Source: an uncultured Acetobacteraceae bacterium
GTDB lineage: Bacteria > Pseudomonadota > Alphaproteobacteria > Acetobacterales > Acetobacteraceae
Direction of reading: 5' to 3'
Length of the DNA: 41,071 bases
Assembly (NCBI GenBank): GCA_903847525.1
Contig: CAINEA010000867.1
Location: forward strand, 1-41,071
The stretch's first letter is position 1. Each line of letters begins with the position of its first letter. Shown here piece by piece: positions 8,553 through 18,970 of this stretch. The notes beneath the pieces are model-generated. The model searched no databases, was not told the origin of the DNA, and worked only from the letters and a program-made list of their open reading frames with translations. Both the position numbers and the translations under genes were made by a program.

Positions 8553-9284
8553 ATGCCCAAGAAGCCGACAGCCGACCTTTGCGCTGAGCTACGCAAGATC
8601 GACACCCCCACCATCACCAACGTGGTCGCCACCTATCCGAAGAACCCGCTTTGCCTCGGCCTCTACAATCCCTGGACCGAGAACTGGTACACCGATACCT
8701 CCATCCGCTGCATCTTTCCCGAAATGGGCGCCGTGATCGGCCACGCTGTCACCTGCGTCTTCGGGCTACCAGACCCGAACTACAGCGGCCGGCTCAGCTT
8801 CATGGACGTGATCGACGCGCTGGATGCGATGAAGAAGCCGACCATCCTGATCATCCAACAGAAATGGCCATCGGAACTAATGGCCAAGGCCGGTCTGGCC
8901 GGAGAGATCATGGTCACCTCGATGAAGGCGGTCGGCTGCGTCGGCATGCTGTCCAATGGCCCGTCGCGCGACGTGGATGCAATCCGCCGGCTGGACTTTC
9001 AGATGCTGCTCGGCGGCGTCACCGCCGGGCATGGCGAGATGGCCGTGCAGGCGGTCAACGTACCGGTCTCGGTCGGCGGCATGGACGTCGCGCCCGGCGA
9101 CCTGGTCCACATGGACGAAAACGGCGCGGTGAAGTTCCCCGCCGACAAGGCCGAGCAGGTGCTGGAGAACGCCAAGAAGATGCTCGACGGCGAAGCCGAG
9201 CACCTGGCCCGCCTGCGGGCCGCCACGAACGCCGCCGAGGTGCGCGCCGCTGGCGGCTCCTACGCAGCGAAAAAGGAGAAGTAG
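8553..9284 (+). CDS. RraA-like aldolase/decarboxylase (4-hydroxy-4-methyl-2-oxoglutarate aldolase family)
   Basis: A 243-residue protein of the RraA/HMG aldolase family, whose enzymes cleave or decarboxylate 4-hydroxy-2-oxo acids with a divalent metal. The N-terminal IDTPTITNVV block, the NGPSRDVDAIRR motif (the Arg and Asp of the active site) and the late VAPGDLVHMDENGAVKFP block are all present. The start at 8553 has AGGAAGGAA upstream; an earlier in-frame ATG at 8451 has no such site. It is divergent from the CoA-transferase. Its stop at 9282-9284 directly abuts the stop of the carboxylase gene on the other strand, with no space between. Family is sure; substrate is not. Confidence 0.88.
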   Translation: MPKKPTADLCAELRKIDTPTITNVVATYPKNPLCLGLYNPWTENWYTDTSIRCIFPEMGAVIGHAVTCVFGLPDPNYSGRLSFMDVIDALDAMKKPTILIIQQKWPSELMAKAGLAGEIMVTSMKAVGCVGMLSNGPSRDVDAIRRLDFQMLLGGVTAGHGEMAVQAVNVPVSVGGMDVAPGDLVHMDENGAVKFPADKAEQVLENAKKMLDGEAEHLARLRAATNAAEVRAAGGSYAAKKEK

Positions 9285-12200
9285 TTACCAGCCGTCCACG
9301 CAGGGCCTGCGCTTGCCTTCCCGCACCGGCGATGGCGGGACCGAGCGCAGGCCGGCGATGAGCCAGCGCCGCGTCTCGGCGGGGTCGATCACCTCGTCCA
9401 CCTCGAACAGGCTGCCGGCGTTCAGCGCCTTGCCGCGCTCGTACAGCTCCGCGACCATGGTTTCGTATGCAGCGAGGCGTTCCGCCGGGTCCTCGATCGC
9501 CGCCAGCTCCCTTCTCCGGCCGAGCTTCACCTGGCCCTCCAGCCCCATGCCGCCAAACTCTCCGGTCGGCCAGGCGACCGCGAACATCCCGACCCGCATG
9601 CCGCCGCCGGTCATCGCGAGCTTGCCCAGTCCGTACGATTTGCGCGTCATCACGAAAAACGTCGGGATCGTCAGATTGGCGCCGATCAGGTAGGCGCGGC
9701 AGCAATGGCGCACCAGCGCGGTCTTTTCCGCCTCCGGCCCCACCATATTGCCGGGATTGTCGTTCAGCGACAGCAGCGGCACGTCATGCGCGTCACATAG
9801 CTGCATGAACCGCGCCGCCTTGTCCGCCGCGTCGCTGTCGATCGCACCGCCTAAATGCATCGGGTTGTTGGCGATCACGCCGAGCGGCCGCCCCTCCACA
9901 CGGATGAACGCGGTGATCATGCCGTGGCCAAAGCCTCGGCGGATTTCCAGCATCGAGCCGTCGTCAGCCAGTGTGTCGATCACCGAGCGCATGTCGTAGC
10001 CGCGCAGCCGGTTCTCCGGCACGATGTGGCGGAGCTTGCGCTGGTCAGGACACGACCAATTCTCCGTGCGGCCCTGGAAATAGGACATATACCGGCGCGC
10101 GGTCTTCACCGCCTCGGCTTCGTCCTTAACCAAGATATCCACCACGCCGTTCGGCACCTGTACCGACATCGGGCCGACTTCCTCCGGGCGATAGACGCCT
10201 AGGCCACCGCCCTCGATCATCGCCGGACCGGCCATGCCGATCGTAGTGCCCTCGGTGGCGATGATCACGTCGCAGCAGCCCAGCAGCACCGCATTACCGG
10301 CGAAACAGCGCCCGGACGCGATACCGACCAACGGCACCAGCCCCGATAGCCGCGGCAGGCGATGAAAGGTGTCGCTGAACGATACCAGATTGTCGGTATC
10401 GCTGCCGCGCCCGCCACCGCCCTCGCAGAAGATGACCACCGGCAGGCGCCACTTCTCCGCCATCTCGAAGATGCGATCCTGCTTGTGGTGGCCCATATGG
10501 CCCTGCGTGCCGGCCATTACGGTATAATCATAAGAAACCACCACAGCGCGGCTCTTGTCTTCGGGGAAGCGATCGCCGTTGATCTGCGCCAGTCCCATGA
10601 TCAACCCATCGGCAGGCGATTCCTCGATCAGTTGCTCCATCGGCACCGTGCGTCGCCGGGCAGACAGCACGAGGGAGCCATATTCGACGAAGCTATCCGG
10701 ATCGCAGATATCCTCGACATTTTCCCGCGCCGTGCGCTGCCCGGTCGCCCGGCGCCGTGCCACGGCCTTCGGCCGGGCGGCGTCATAGGCGCGCGCACGG
10801 CGGTCCAACACCTCCTTCAGATCGGGGCGGATGTAGGCGGGATCGATCGCCTCCTGCTTGTGGATCTCCGCACCGAGGTCCGCGCGTTCCTCGATAAAGG
10901 CCAAGGGATGGCCCTCGAAGACCGTATCCCCCACGGCCACCGAGAATACGCGCACGATACCGGCCGAAGCGGCAGTAAGGGCGTGCTGCATCTTCATCGC
11001 CTCCAGGATCAGCACCTCCTGGCCCGCGTGTACCGTTGCCCCCTCGGCAACACTCAGGGCGACCACCGTGCCCTGCATAGGCGCGCGGAGCGGGATCGTG
11101 CCCTCCGGCCCCGTCACATCCTCTGTCGCAACCTGCTCGGCCTGGGCCGGACCGCCGGATTTTCCGTACAGCACCACACCCAGCGGATCGGCGGTATCCA
11201 GCTTCACACCCGGCCGACGCGGGGTGGCCGCCTCGGTTTCGAAATACCGTGCGGGCTCCGCCTCTGCCGCAACCAAGGCGGCAACATGCTCGTCGATAAA
11301 GCGCGTGTGCATCTCCCCGCCCAACACGCCGGTATGCTTCAGCAACGCGCGCAAGAACGGGATGTTCGTCGGCACGCCAGCGATGCGAAACTCCATCAGT
11401 GCGCGGGCCGACTTGGCGCAAGCCGCGGCAAAACCACCGGTGTCCGCGTGCACGATCACTTTGGCCAGCAGTGAGTCGAACCGCGGATTGGTGCGATAGC
11501 CGGCATAGCCGTAGCCATCGACACGCACGCCCCTGCCGGATGGGGTTTCATACGCGCTCAGCACACCACCGGACGACCGTACCGAACCATCCGCCTGCAT
11601 CGTCTCCAGGTTCACCCGCGCCTGGATCGCCATGCCGCGCGGCGCCGGAATGTCCGCCTGCGTCAGGCCCAACTCGGCCAGCGTTTCGCCGGACGCGATC
11701 CGCAGCTGCGCCTGGACAAGATCGATGCCCGTGATTTCCTCAGTAACGGTATGCTCGACCTGAAGCCGCACATTGGCTTCGATAAATGCGATCTCACCGC
11801 TTTCGGTGTCCACCAGAAACTCGAACGTACCGGCATTGAGATACCGAGCCGCTGTGGCAAGTGTCGTAGCAGCGGTCAACAGCCGATAGCGGATGCGGCC
11901 ATCGAGGAATGGCGCTGGGGCGATTTCCAGCACCTTCTGCCGTTCGCGCTGCAGGCTGCATTCGCGCTCCCATAGATGCGATACCGCGCCGGTGCCATCG
12001 CCGAGGATCTGCACCTCGATATGCCTCGCACGGGGGAACAGCCGCTCGACATACACATCGCCATTGCCGAAGGCCTGCAATGCCTCGGACCTGCATCGCT
12101 CCATCGTGGCGGCAAGCTCGTCGGGATTGGTCACCGGGCGCATACCGCGCCCACCACCACCAGCGATCGCCTTCACCATCACGGGGGTACCGGCGCCCAG

Positions 12201-12653
12201 GCTGTCCATGAATGCGTGCGCTTCATCGACATTCGTTGGCTCCGAGGTGCCCGCGATGATCGGCACAGCGCATTGCGACGCAAAATGCCGCGCCTGGCCC
12301 TTGTCACCGAACAGCGTCAGCGTCTCCGGTCGCGGTCCGACGAAAAGGATGCCCGCCTGCCGGCACAGCGTCGCGAAATGTGCGTTCTCGCTTAGGAAGC
12401 CATAGCCGGGATGAATGGCATCGCACCCAGCTTCTCGCGCGGCGGAAACGATCGCTCCGGCATCCAGATAAGCGGCGGCCCCGGTGCCGCCTAGCGCCAC
12501 CGCCGCATCGGCCATGCGCATATGCAGCGACTGGGCATCGTCGGACGAATAGGCCGCGACCGTCGCGATGCCCATGTCGGCGGCGGTGCGGGCGACGCGG
12601 ATGGCGATCTCGCCGCGATTGGCGATAAACAGTTTACGGATGGCGTGTCCCAC
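9285..12653 (-). CDS. Single-chain biotin-dependent acyl-CoA carboxylase (BC-BCCP-CT fusion)
   Basis: A 1,122-residue polypeptide with all parts of an acyl-CoA carboxylase. Biotin carboxylase occupies about residues 5-450 (KLFIANRGEIAIR, the GGGGRGMR ATP-grasp loop, EANVRLQVEH). A linker and biotinyl domain follow, with the EAMKMQ biotin site at Lys554. A complete carboxyltransferase spans about 610-1110 (DYTVMAGTQGHMGHHKQDR, later GGAIDSDAADKAARFMQLCD). The architecture and length match the long-chain acyl-CoA carboxylase (LCC) type known from mycobacteria rather than the usual split ACC or PCC subunits. The start is taken as GTG at 12653, with AGGAA five bases upstream and the biotin carboxylase opening right after; an ATG frame from 12719 adds 22 unlikely residues. 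It is divergent from the LLM monooxygenase. Confidence 0.93.
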   Translation of the reverse strand: MGHAIRKLFIANRGEIAIRVARTAADMGIATVAAYSSDDAQSLHMRMADAAVALGGTGAAAYLDAGAIVSAAREAGCDAIHPGYGFLSENAHFATLCRQAGILFVGPRPETLTLFGDKGQARHFASQCAVPIIAGTSEPTNVDEAHAFMDSLGAGTPVMVKAIAGGGGRGMRPVTNPDELAATMERCRSEALQAFGNGDVYVERLFPRARHIEVQILGDGTGAVSHLWERECSLQRERQKVLEIAPAPFLDGRIRYRLLTAATTLATAARYLNAGTFEFLVDTESGEIAFIEANVRLQVEHTVTEEITGIDLVQAQLRIASGETLAELGLTQADIPAPRGMAIQARVNLETMQADGSVRSSGGVLSAYETPSGRGVRVDGYGYAGYRTNPRFDSLLAKVIVHADTGGFAAACAKSARALMEFRIAGVPTNIPFLRALLKHTGVLGGEMHTRFIDEHVAALVAAEAEPARYFETEAATPRRPGVKLDTADPLGVVLYGKSGGPAQAEQVATEDVTGPEGTIPLRAPMQGTVVALSVAEGATVHAGQEVLILEAMKMQHALTAASAGIVRVFSVAVGDTVFEGHPLAFIEERADLGAEIHKQEAIDPAYIRPDLKEVLDRRARAYDAARPKAVARRRATGQRTARENVEDICDPDSFVEYGSLVLSARRRTVPMEQLIEESPADGLIMGLAQINGDRFPEDKSRAVVVSYDYTVMAGTQGHMGHHKQDRIFEMAEKWRLPVVIFCEGGGGRGSDTDNLVSFSDTFHRLPRLSGLVPLVGIASGRCFAGNAVLLGCCDVIIATEGTTIGMAGPAMIEGGGLGVYRPEEVGPMSVQVPNGVVDILVKDEAEAVKTARRYMSYFQGRTENWSCPDQRKLRHIVPENRLRGYDMRSVIDTLADDGSMLEIRRGFGHGMITAFIRVEGRPLGVIANNPMHLGGAIDSDAADKAARFMQLCDAHDVPLLSLNDNPGNMVGPEAEKTALVRHCCRAYLIGANLTIPTFFVMTRKSYGLGKLAMTGGGMRVGMFAVAWPTGEFGGMGLEGQVKLGRRRELAAIEDPAERLAAYETMVAELYERGKALNAGSLFEVDEVIDPAETRRWLIAGLRSVPPSPVREGKRRPCVDGW

Positions 12654-12686
12654 GATTTTTCCTGTCTGTGCAGATTTATGCGCGGA

Positions 12687-12794
12687 GTTTGGTCGGGACA
12701 CCCCGGCAAGGCAACGCACCCCCGCTCTGGCCGTCTGCTCCTACCGGCGTCATGATGCCAGGGACGGATCAGGAAGCCCGGACCAAACCGGGCA
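12687..12794. promoter_or_regulatory. Divergent promoter region with mirrored GACCAAAC copies
   Basis: The spacer 12654-12815 must hold the promoters of both the carboxylase and the LLM monooxygenase. GTTTGGTC at 12687-12694 and its reverse complement GACCAAAC at 12781-12788 sit 34 and 28 bases before the two start codons, each in the same orientation relative to its gene. The right copy is also the loop of a perfect hairpin, GCCCGG-ACCAAA-CCGGGC at 12776-12793. This could be a shared regulator site or a leader hairpin. No clear -35/-10 pair was recognised. Confidence 0.3.
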
Positions 12795-12815
12795 CAAAGC
12801 CAGAGGAGCGGAGCA

Positions 12816-14141
12816 ATGCGACAAATGGTCATGGTGGGCTTTCTACAGGCCCAGAACTGCACGACCTTGGCCAGCGCCTGGCGCCATCCGGATGCACGAT
12901 CGGATTTCACCAGCCCGGCCTATTACCAGCGCATCGGCCAGGTGCTGGAAGAGGGTAAGTTTCAGTTGGCCTTCTTCGACGACCGCCTGGCCATGCCGGA
13001 CATCTACGGCGGCAACCCAGCGGAAGTGGTCGCCAACGGGGTGCGGGTGGTCAAGATCGACCCCGTCGCCACGATGATGGCCATGGGCTTCGGCACCTCC
13101 CGCCTCGGCATCGGCTCCACCGCCTCCACCACCTATTACGAGCCGTTCGATGTCGCCCGCCGGTTCCAGACCGTCGACCACATGCTGGGCGGGCGGGCAG
13201 CCTGGAACGTGGTGACCTCGGTCAACGACGGGGAGGCGCACAATATGGGCCGCGAGGTGCATATGGAGCACGACGCCCGCTACGACCGCGCCGATGAATT
13301 CATGGAAATCGTGCTGAGTTGCTGGAATTCCTGGGAGGATGACGCGCTGGTCGTGGACAAGCAGTCCGGCCTGTTCGCCCACCCCGAGAAGGTGCATCAG
13401 CGCAAATTCGAAGGGAAATATTTGCGATCAAGCGGCACTTTCACCGTGCCCCGCTCGCCGCAGGGCCACCCGGTGGTGATCCAGGCTGGCGCCTCGGCGC
13501 GCGGCAAGGTGTTCTCCGCCCGCTGGGCGGAGACCGTGTTCGTCGCCTACCCGGATTTGGAAGAAGGCAAGCGGGAATACCGCGCGTTCAAGGAAGCCAT
13601 CGCCGCGCACGGACGCGACCCCGGCAAGGTTCCGGTCAATACTATCGCCTATCCGGTGGTGGCGGAAACCCGCGCCGAGGCCGAGGACAAGATGGCCGTG
13701 ATCGACAGCCTCTACAAGGAAGTGGACGGCCTGTCCCTATTATCCGAAGCGCTGAACTTCGACTTCAAGACCAAAGGCATGGACGAGGCCTTCACAAGCG
13801 AGGAGCTGGAAGGCATGTCCGGGATGCAGGCCATGCGCAACCGCGTGATGCAAAAAACCGGCCGCAACCCCACGGTTCGGGACTTTCTGGAAGTCACCCG
13901 CCGCGGCCGACCGCGGGAGGCGATCGTCGGCAGCGGCAAGGACGTGGCGGACCGGCTGGAAAAATGGTTCGTCGAAGGCGCCTGCGATGGCTTCGTGATC
14001 GCGGGCACGCATATGCCAGGATCATTCGAGGATTTCGTGAGATTCGTGGTGCCGGAACTGCAACGGCGCGGCCTATACTGGAAAGACTACAAGGGAGCGA
14101 CCTTGCGCGAAAACCTAGGCCTATCCAAACCAGGAGCCTAG
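12816..14141 (+). CDS. LLM-class flavin-dependent monooxygenase (NtaA/SnaA/DszA type)
   Basis: A 441-residue monooxygenase of the bacterial luciferase-like superfamily, in the subgroup of nitrilotriacetate and dibenzothiophene-sulfone monooxygenases that use reduced FMN from a partner reductase. Visible family blocks are FFDDRLAMPDIYGG near the N-terminus, GIGSTASTTYYEPFDVARRFQTVDHMLGGRAAWNVVTS, then HPVVIQAGAS and the late DGFVIAGTHMPGSFEDFV. GAGGAGCGGAGC before ATG gives a good ribosome site. No flavin reductase gene is present in the window. It is divergent from the carboxylase and likely oxygenates a substrate of the same pathway; the substrate is unknown. Confidence 0.9.
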   Translation: MRQMVMVGFLQAQNCTTLASAWRHPDARSDFTSPAYYQRIGQVLEEGKFQLAFFDDRLAMPDIYGGNPAEVVANGVRVVKIDPVATMMAMGFGTSRLGIGSTASTTYYEPFDVARRFQTVDHMLGGRAAWNVVTSVNDGEAHNMGREVHMEHDARYDRADEFMEIVLSCWNSWEDDALVVDKQSGLFAHPEKVHQRKFEGKYLRSSGTFTVPRSPQGHPVVIQAGASARGKVFSARWAETVFVAYPDLEEGKREYRAFKEAIAAHGRDPGKVPVNTIAYPVVAETRAEAEDKMAVIDSLYKEVDGLSLLSEALNFDFKTKGMDEAFTSEELEGMSGMQAMRNRVMQKTGRNPTVRDFLEVTRRGRPREAIVGSGKDVADRLEKWFVEGACDGFVIAGTHMPGSFEDFVRFVVPELQRRGLYWKDYKGATLRENLGLSKPGA

Positions 14142-14176
14142 CTTCCGTCGTCCCTGTCGGCCCCGAGGATCCTCTG

Positions 14177-14788
14177 ATGCCGCCACCGTCTCTCGTGCTG
14201 TTCGATATGGACGATGTGCTGTGCTCCTACAGCATAGAACGCCGCGCGGCCTATCTGGCTCGGCTGGCCGGCAGCACGACGGAAGCGGTCCTGGCGGCGA
14301 TCTGGGGTTCGGGCTTCGAAACGCTCGCTGATAACGGCACGATCGATGCAGAGGCCTATCTACGCGGCTGCGGCGAACGCATCGGACACAGGCTCACACT
14401 CCAAGAATGGATCGATGCACGCCGCGCCGCCACGGCACCACAGACCGAGGTTCTGGAACTCGTGCAGCGGGTCCGCCAGAAAGCCAAGGTGGCAGTACTG
14501 ACCAACAACCCGACATTGGTCGAAGACCATATCCAGCTTCTGTTTCCGGAGCTGCCCCCACTGTTCGGCAGCTCCATCTACGCCTCCGCCGGCTTCAAGA
14601 CCGCCAAGCCGGCCGCCGAATGCTACCAGCGTTGCCTGTCGGTGCTGGGCATAGCACCCGCCGACGCATTGTTCATCGACGACCTCCCGGAGAATGTAGC
14701 AGGCGCGCAAGCTGCGGGCCTGGCCGCGTACAATTTCACGTCGGCGCACGCACTCGCCGAATTTCTGCGCGGACGCAGCCTGCTGTGA
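14177..14788 (+). CDS. HAD-superfamily hydrolase
   Basis: A 203-residue haloacid dehalogenase-like phosphatase. Motif I is FDMDDVLC with nucleophile Asp10 and general acid Asp12, motif II is TNN, motif III Lys is in FKTAKP, and motif IV is FIDDLPENV. The cap is a short helical insert between motifs I and II, as in subfamily IA phosphoglycolate or epoxide-hydrolase-like members. A GAGG site precedes ATG at 14177. It starts 35 bp after the LLM gene on the same strand and converges on ureG with a 15-bp gap. Substrate cannot be inferred. Confidence 0.88.
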   Translation: MPPPSLVLFDMDDVLCSYSIERRAAYLARLAGSTTEAVLAAIWGSGFETLADNGTIDAEAYLRGCGERIGHRLTLQEWIDARRAATAPQTEVLELVQRVRQKAKVAVLTNNPTLVEDHIQLLFPELPPLFGSSIYASAGFKTAKPAAECYQRCLSVLGIAPADALFIDDLPENVAGAQAAGLAAYNFTSAHALAEFLRGRSLL

Positions 14789-14803
14789 AGCGGACAGCTC
14801 CTC

Positions 14804-15439
14804 TCAAGCTTTGAGGCCACCCTGGGTCTCGATAAAGCGGGCGATCTCCTCCACCCCTACCCCGGCACGGATATTGGCAAAGATGAAAGGCCGCTCCCCG
14901 CGCATCTTGTTCGAATCCCGGTCCATCACTTCCAGGCTGGCCCCCACGAACGGGGCCAGGTCGATCTTGTTAATCACCAGCAGGTCGCTGCGGGTGATGC
15001 CCGGGCCGCCCTTGCGCGGGATCTTGTCGCCTGCGGACACGTCGATCACGTAGATCGTCAGGTCGGCCAGTTCCGGGCTGAAGGTCGCGGAAAGATTGTC
15101 GCCACCGCTTTCGATCAGGATCACGTCCAGGGCCGGAAACCGACGGTTCATCTCCGCCACGCCCGCCAGATTGATGGAGGCGTCCTCGCGGATGGCGGTA
15201 TGCGGGCAGCCGCCGGTTTCGATGCCGAGGATGCGTTCCGGCGCCAGCGAGCCGGCACGGGTGAGGAACTGCGCGTCTTCCTTGGTGTAGATATCGTTGG
15301 TGATGGCGGCGATGTCGTAGAGGGGGGCCAAGCGCTTGCACAGAGCATCCATCAGCGCTGTCTTGCCGGTACCGACCGGACCGCCGATGCCTACCCTCAG
15401 GGGACCATTGCCGGATTTACGCATGCCAGACTCGCTCAT
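14804..15439 (-). CDS. ureG: Urease accessory GTPase UreG
   Basis: A 211-residue SIMIBI-class GTPase that supplies energy and nickel for urease activation. The P-loop GPVGTGKT is at residues 20-27, the metal-binding CPH appears in [13 protein letters not shown], and the switch block [38 protein letters not shown] and the guanine motif NKID are intact. The start overlaps the ureF stop in an ATGA. It is the last gene of the operon. Confidence 0.97.
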   Translation of the reverse strand: MSESGMRKSGNGPLRVGIGGPVGTGKTALMDALCKRLAPLYDIAAITNDIYTKEDAQFLTRAGSLAPERILGIETGGCPHTAIREDASINLAGVAEMNRRFPALDVILIESGGDNLSATFSPELADLTIYVIDVSAGDKIPRKGGPGITRSDLLVINKIDLAPFVGASLEVMDRDSNKMRGERPFIFANIRAGVGVEEIARFIETQGGLKA

Positions 15440-16113
15440 GAACGAAACAACCTCGTGTACTGGGTTTCATGCCGCATGGCGGCGATGTCGGAACGAAAGG
15501 AGCAGCCGCCAAGGTCTTCCAACGTGGCGGCGCGGGTTTCGATGGCGACCTGAAGGATCACCGGCTCCAGGGTCGCCAGCACGCGCAGGCCGGCGGTCTG
15601 GCCGAGCGGGACCAGGCGCACGGCCGCAGAGATCAGGTTGGCCATGAAGGTTTCCAGATAGCCGGCGGCCACGGCGTCTTCGGGAATGTCGTGCGCGCCG
15701 GCCAGAGCACCGACGGCAACGGGATAGGCAATTTGCTCGCGGTCAATCCGCGCGGCCAGTGCAACCAGCGCCGGGCTGTGCCAGGGGGTGGCAGCCGCGA
15801 CGAAGGCGCTACCCTGGCCGAGCGTTTCGCCCTGGCGTTCGCGGGTCGGCGAAGTTGCTGCGGCGAGTTCGGCAATGACGCAAAGCGCGTCGGCGTCGCG
15901 CCCGGCGCGGTGGGCATGCCGTAGCAGGATCGTGTCGGACCGGCCCGCGCCGTTGGTCAGCACATCCTCCAGCCAGACCCGCAGCGTTTCGCCGTCTTTG
16001 ATGTCACCGGTTTCCACCGCCCATTCCAGCCCGTGCGAATAGGCGTAGGCGCCGGTGGGGAAGGACGGCGAAAGCCAGGCCAACAACCGCAGGGTCGCGG
16101 CCGCGTTAATCAT
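15436..16113 (-). CDS. ureF: Urease accessory protein UreF
   Basis: A 225-residue UreF, the GTPase-gating member of the UreDFG activation complex. The start at 16113 ([16 protein letters not shown]) is chosen because UreF proteins begin just before [25 protein letters not shown], which is present. A longer reading into 16224 is only the antisense-free overlap with ureE. The start overlaps the end of ureE by 8 bp, and the stop overlaps the ureG start. Confidence 0.94.
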   Translation of the reverse strand: MINAAATLRLLAWLSPSFPTGAYAYSHGLEWAVETGDIKDGETLRVWLEDVLTNGAGRSDTILLRHAHRAGRDADALCVIAELAAATSPTRERQGETLGQGSAFVAAATPWHSPALVALAARIDREQIAYPVAVGALAGAHDIPEDAVAAGYLETFMANLISAAVRLVPLGQTAGLRVLATLEPVILQVAIETRAATLEDLGGCSFRSDIAAMRHETQYTRLFRS

Positions 16114-16614
16114 GGGAATGATGGGCGTGCACATGGCCGTCGTCATCGTCATCACCATGGTGGTGATGCCCTCCGGCATAGGCCCCCGCCTCCGGATCGA
16201 ACGGCGCCTCGATCTCCTCCACATGTCCGCCCAGCAACTCCACCATCTCCCCGATCACATGGTCCACGCGGATGCGGATGCGATCGCGGATCAACTGAAC
16301 CGGCAGATGGCGGTTACCGAGATGCCAGGCAATACGGACCAGTTCGGCATCGCTGTGGGCGTGGATTTCCAACAGCTTTTCCGGGCGCGCGAGCACGCGC
16401 ACCACACCACCGTCTTCCAGTTTCAACCCGTCACCGTGCCGTAGCCGCACCGCTTGGGGTAGGTCCAACAACACATTCCGGCCGCCATCCGTGACGAACA
16501 GGATACGGCGACGGAAGCGGCGGTCGAAATCGATCGATACCTGATCGACCGCCACCGCCTCGTCCCAGCTTCCGGCCGGAAGAATTTCCCCCGACCTCAT
16601 GGATGCACCTGACA

Positions 16615-16615
<1 letters not shown>
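16106..16615 (-). CDS. ureE: Urease nickel chaperone UreE with His/Asp-rich tail
   Basis: A 169-residue UreE. The start is the ATG at 16615 that overlaps the ureC stop in TGATG; a longer frame to 16666 would lie inside ureC. The body carries the peptide-binding and metal-binding halves ([29 protein letters not shown], then [11 protein letters not shown]-type block [12 protein letters not shown]). The C-terminus is a metal-buffering tail with [19 protein letters not shown] and further His, as in Klebsiella-type UreE, so it should store several nickel ions. It donates nickel to UreG. Confidence 0.94.
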
Positions 16616-18323
<1,708 letters not shown>

Positions 18324-18324
<1 letters not shown>

Positions 18325-18644
18325 CAGCCGAGGCCTCCCCCAAGTTCACCCATTATGTCGCCTCGAAAACCGAAGATCTTGCGAGCGCCGCGATAGGGGA
18401 TCAGCACCACGTTGCGGGTCTGGCCCGGCTCGAAGCGCACGGCGGTGCCGGCGGCGATATCGAGGCGCTTGCCGCGGGCCAGGGCGCGATCGAATGACAA
18501 GGCCGGATTGGTTTCAAAGAAATGGTAATGGCTGCCGACCTGGATCGGCCGGTCGCCGGTATTCGCGACCGTCAGTTCGGTGCGGTCCAGACCGGCATTC
18601 AATTCGATGTCGGCATCGGAGGTCATGATTTCGCCGGGTATCAT
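18324..18644 (-). CDS. ureB: Urease beta subunit UreB
   Basis: A 106-residue small structural subunit starting MIPGEIM, the usual UreB opening, with the conserved [29 protein letters not shown] and [14 protein letters not shown] blocks. The start at 18644 has AAGGACGG upstream. An ATG five codons earlier (18659) overlaps the ureA stop in ATGA and is an alternative. It forms the urease trimer with UreA and UreC. Confidence 0.95.
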
Positions 18645-18655
18645 GGTTCCGTCCT

Positions 18656-18958
18656 TCATCGAATGGGTTCGTGAACGGTCACCAGCTTGGTGCCGTCGGG
18701 AAAGGTCGCTTCCACCTGCACGTCGTGGATCATCTCGGCGATACCGTCCATCACCTGGGCGCGGGTGATCACATTGGCGCCGGTTTCCATCAGGTCCGCG
18801 ACGCTGCGTCCATCGCGCGCGCCCTCGATGACGAAATCGCAAATCAGCGCCACCGCCTCCGGATGGTTCAGCTTCACGCCGCGTTCAAGGCGGCGGCGAG
18901 CCACCATCGCGGCCATGCTGATCAGCAGCTTGTCTTTCTCTCTCGGCGTCAAATTCAT
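18656..18958 (-). CDS. ureA: Urease gamma subunit UreA
   Basis: A 100-residue gamma subunit. The opening [39 protein letters not shown] and the late [18 protein letters not shown] are characteristic. An AAGGGG site precedes ATG. It starts 12 bp after ureD ends and overlaps the possible first start of ureB. Confidence 0.97.
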   Translation of the reverse strand: MNLTPREKDKLLISMAAMVARRRLERGVKLNHPEAVALICDFVIEGARDGRSVADLMETGANVITRAQVMDGIAEMIHDVQVEATFPDGTKLVTVHEPIR

Positions 18959-18970
18959 TCGCGTTCCCCT

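Noticed and set aside
12231-12270. A GGCAC...TTGC pair resembling a sigma-54 promoter inside the carboxylase gene
   Set aside because: The spacing between the two elements is one base too long, the first element is imperfect, and it lies within coding sequence.
14810-14822. CTCAA-GCT-TTGAG as terminator between the HAD gene and ureG
   Set aside because: The 5-bp stem with a 3-base loop, lacking a T-run, is too weak and lies in the ureG coding end.
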